Translations under genes and position numbers: made by a program
Notes under the pieces: generated by a model
The model's database searches: none
Told to the model about the DNA's origin: nothing
Seen by the model: only the letters and a program-made list of their open reading frames with translations
Part shown: piece by piece, positions 45,087 through 45,096 of the stretch
Layout of the letters: each line of letters opens with the position of its first letter
Numbering within the stretch: position 1 is the first letter of the stretch
Source: Sulfurovum sp.
GTDB taxonomy: Bacteria; Campylobacterota; Campylobacteria; Campylobacterales; Sulfurovaceae
Reading direction: 5' to 3'
Length of the DNA stretch: 45,096 nucleotides
NCBI GenBank assembly: GCA_026982075.1
Contig: JALSHU010000091.1
Location: forward strand, 1-45,096

Positions 45087-45096
45087 TACCTTAATA

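Noticed and set aside
1-45096. CRISPR array, prophage, insertion sequence or integron
   Set aside because: No regularly spaced repeats, transposase, integrase or phage structural gene is visible; nearly every gene is a recognisable chromosomal gene.

Overview
The window is an AT-rich bacterial chromosome segment whose gene content and order point to the Campylobacterota (Epsilonproteobacteria), most likely a Sulfurovum/Sulfurimonas-like chemolithotroph. Several blocks match the order I recall from Campylobacter jejuni: fdx-ndk-yceD-rpmF; rplY-pth-lptG-like-lysA-pheA-hisC-dxs; clpS-clpA-aat; rsmG-ribA-hemB-argF. The absence of fliF, fliG and fliH between hisC and dxs suggests a lineage without flagella. 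This taxonomic reading is inference from protein features and synteny; no 16S rRNA is present.

Layout. Positions 1-16321 are almost all minus-strand housekeeping genes. In transcription order these are clpS-clpA-aat-tal-pilT (N-degron proteolysis, transaldolase, twitching ATPase), rplY-pth-lptG-like, lysA-pheA-hisC-small ORF-dxs (amino acids and isoprenoids), metK, and fdx-ndk-yceD-rpmF (partial at the left edge). Positions 16390-19338 are a plus-strand run: bioD, pyrB, pabB and a Glu-rich exported protein. Positions 19342-22307 are minus: ribA-rsmG-PP0621-like-unknown-rhomboid-lipoprotein. hemB (plus) is divergent from ribA. Two minus genes (DUF393, DUF6714-like) precede argF and a GlcF-like Fe-S protein on plus. 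Positions 26825-31641 are minus: panB-ruvB-AI-2E permease, then an ArsRS-type two-component system. Positions 31740-38264 are plus: trpA, lgt and a two-gene acyl-CoA-dehydratase-activase/DUF2229 system. Biotin carboxylase (minus) converges on it with a 6-bp overlap. An AraC/GyrI regulator (plus) follows. The right edge is a tightly coupled minus-strand molybdate operon, modE-modA-modB-modC, with a glutamate/aspartate-type symporter fused translationally to its end.

The most interesting parts are these. (1) The split tandem-activase/DUF2229 gene pair has all four predicted cluster cysteines intact and no obvious substrate. (2) The response regulator has no ATG, GTG or TTG that could encode its full receiver domain, so it appears to start at AUU (or AUC). 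(3) A near-perfect palindrome sits between the modE -10 box and its ribosome-binding site, as expected for ModE autoregulation. (4) A lipoprotein with a possible Cys-His-Asp triad overlaps a rhomboid gene. (5) A 68-codon ORF sits at the site where the fli genes are missing.

Genes are densely packed, and no gene-free stretch exceeds about 260 bases. I saw no rRNA, tRNA, insertion sequence, prophage or CRISPR array.
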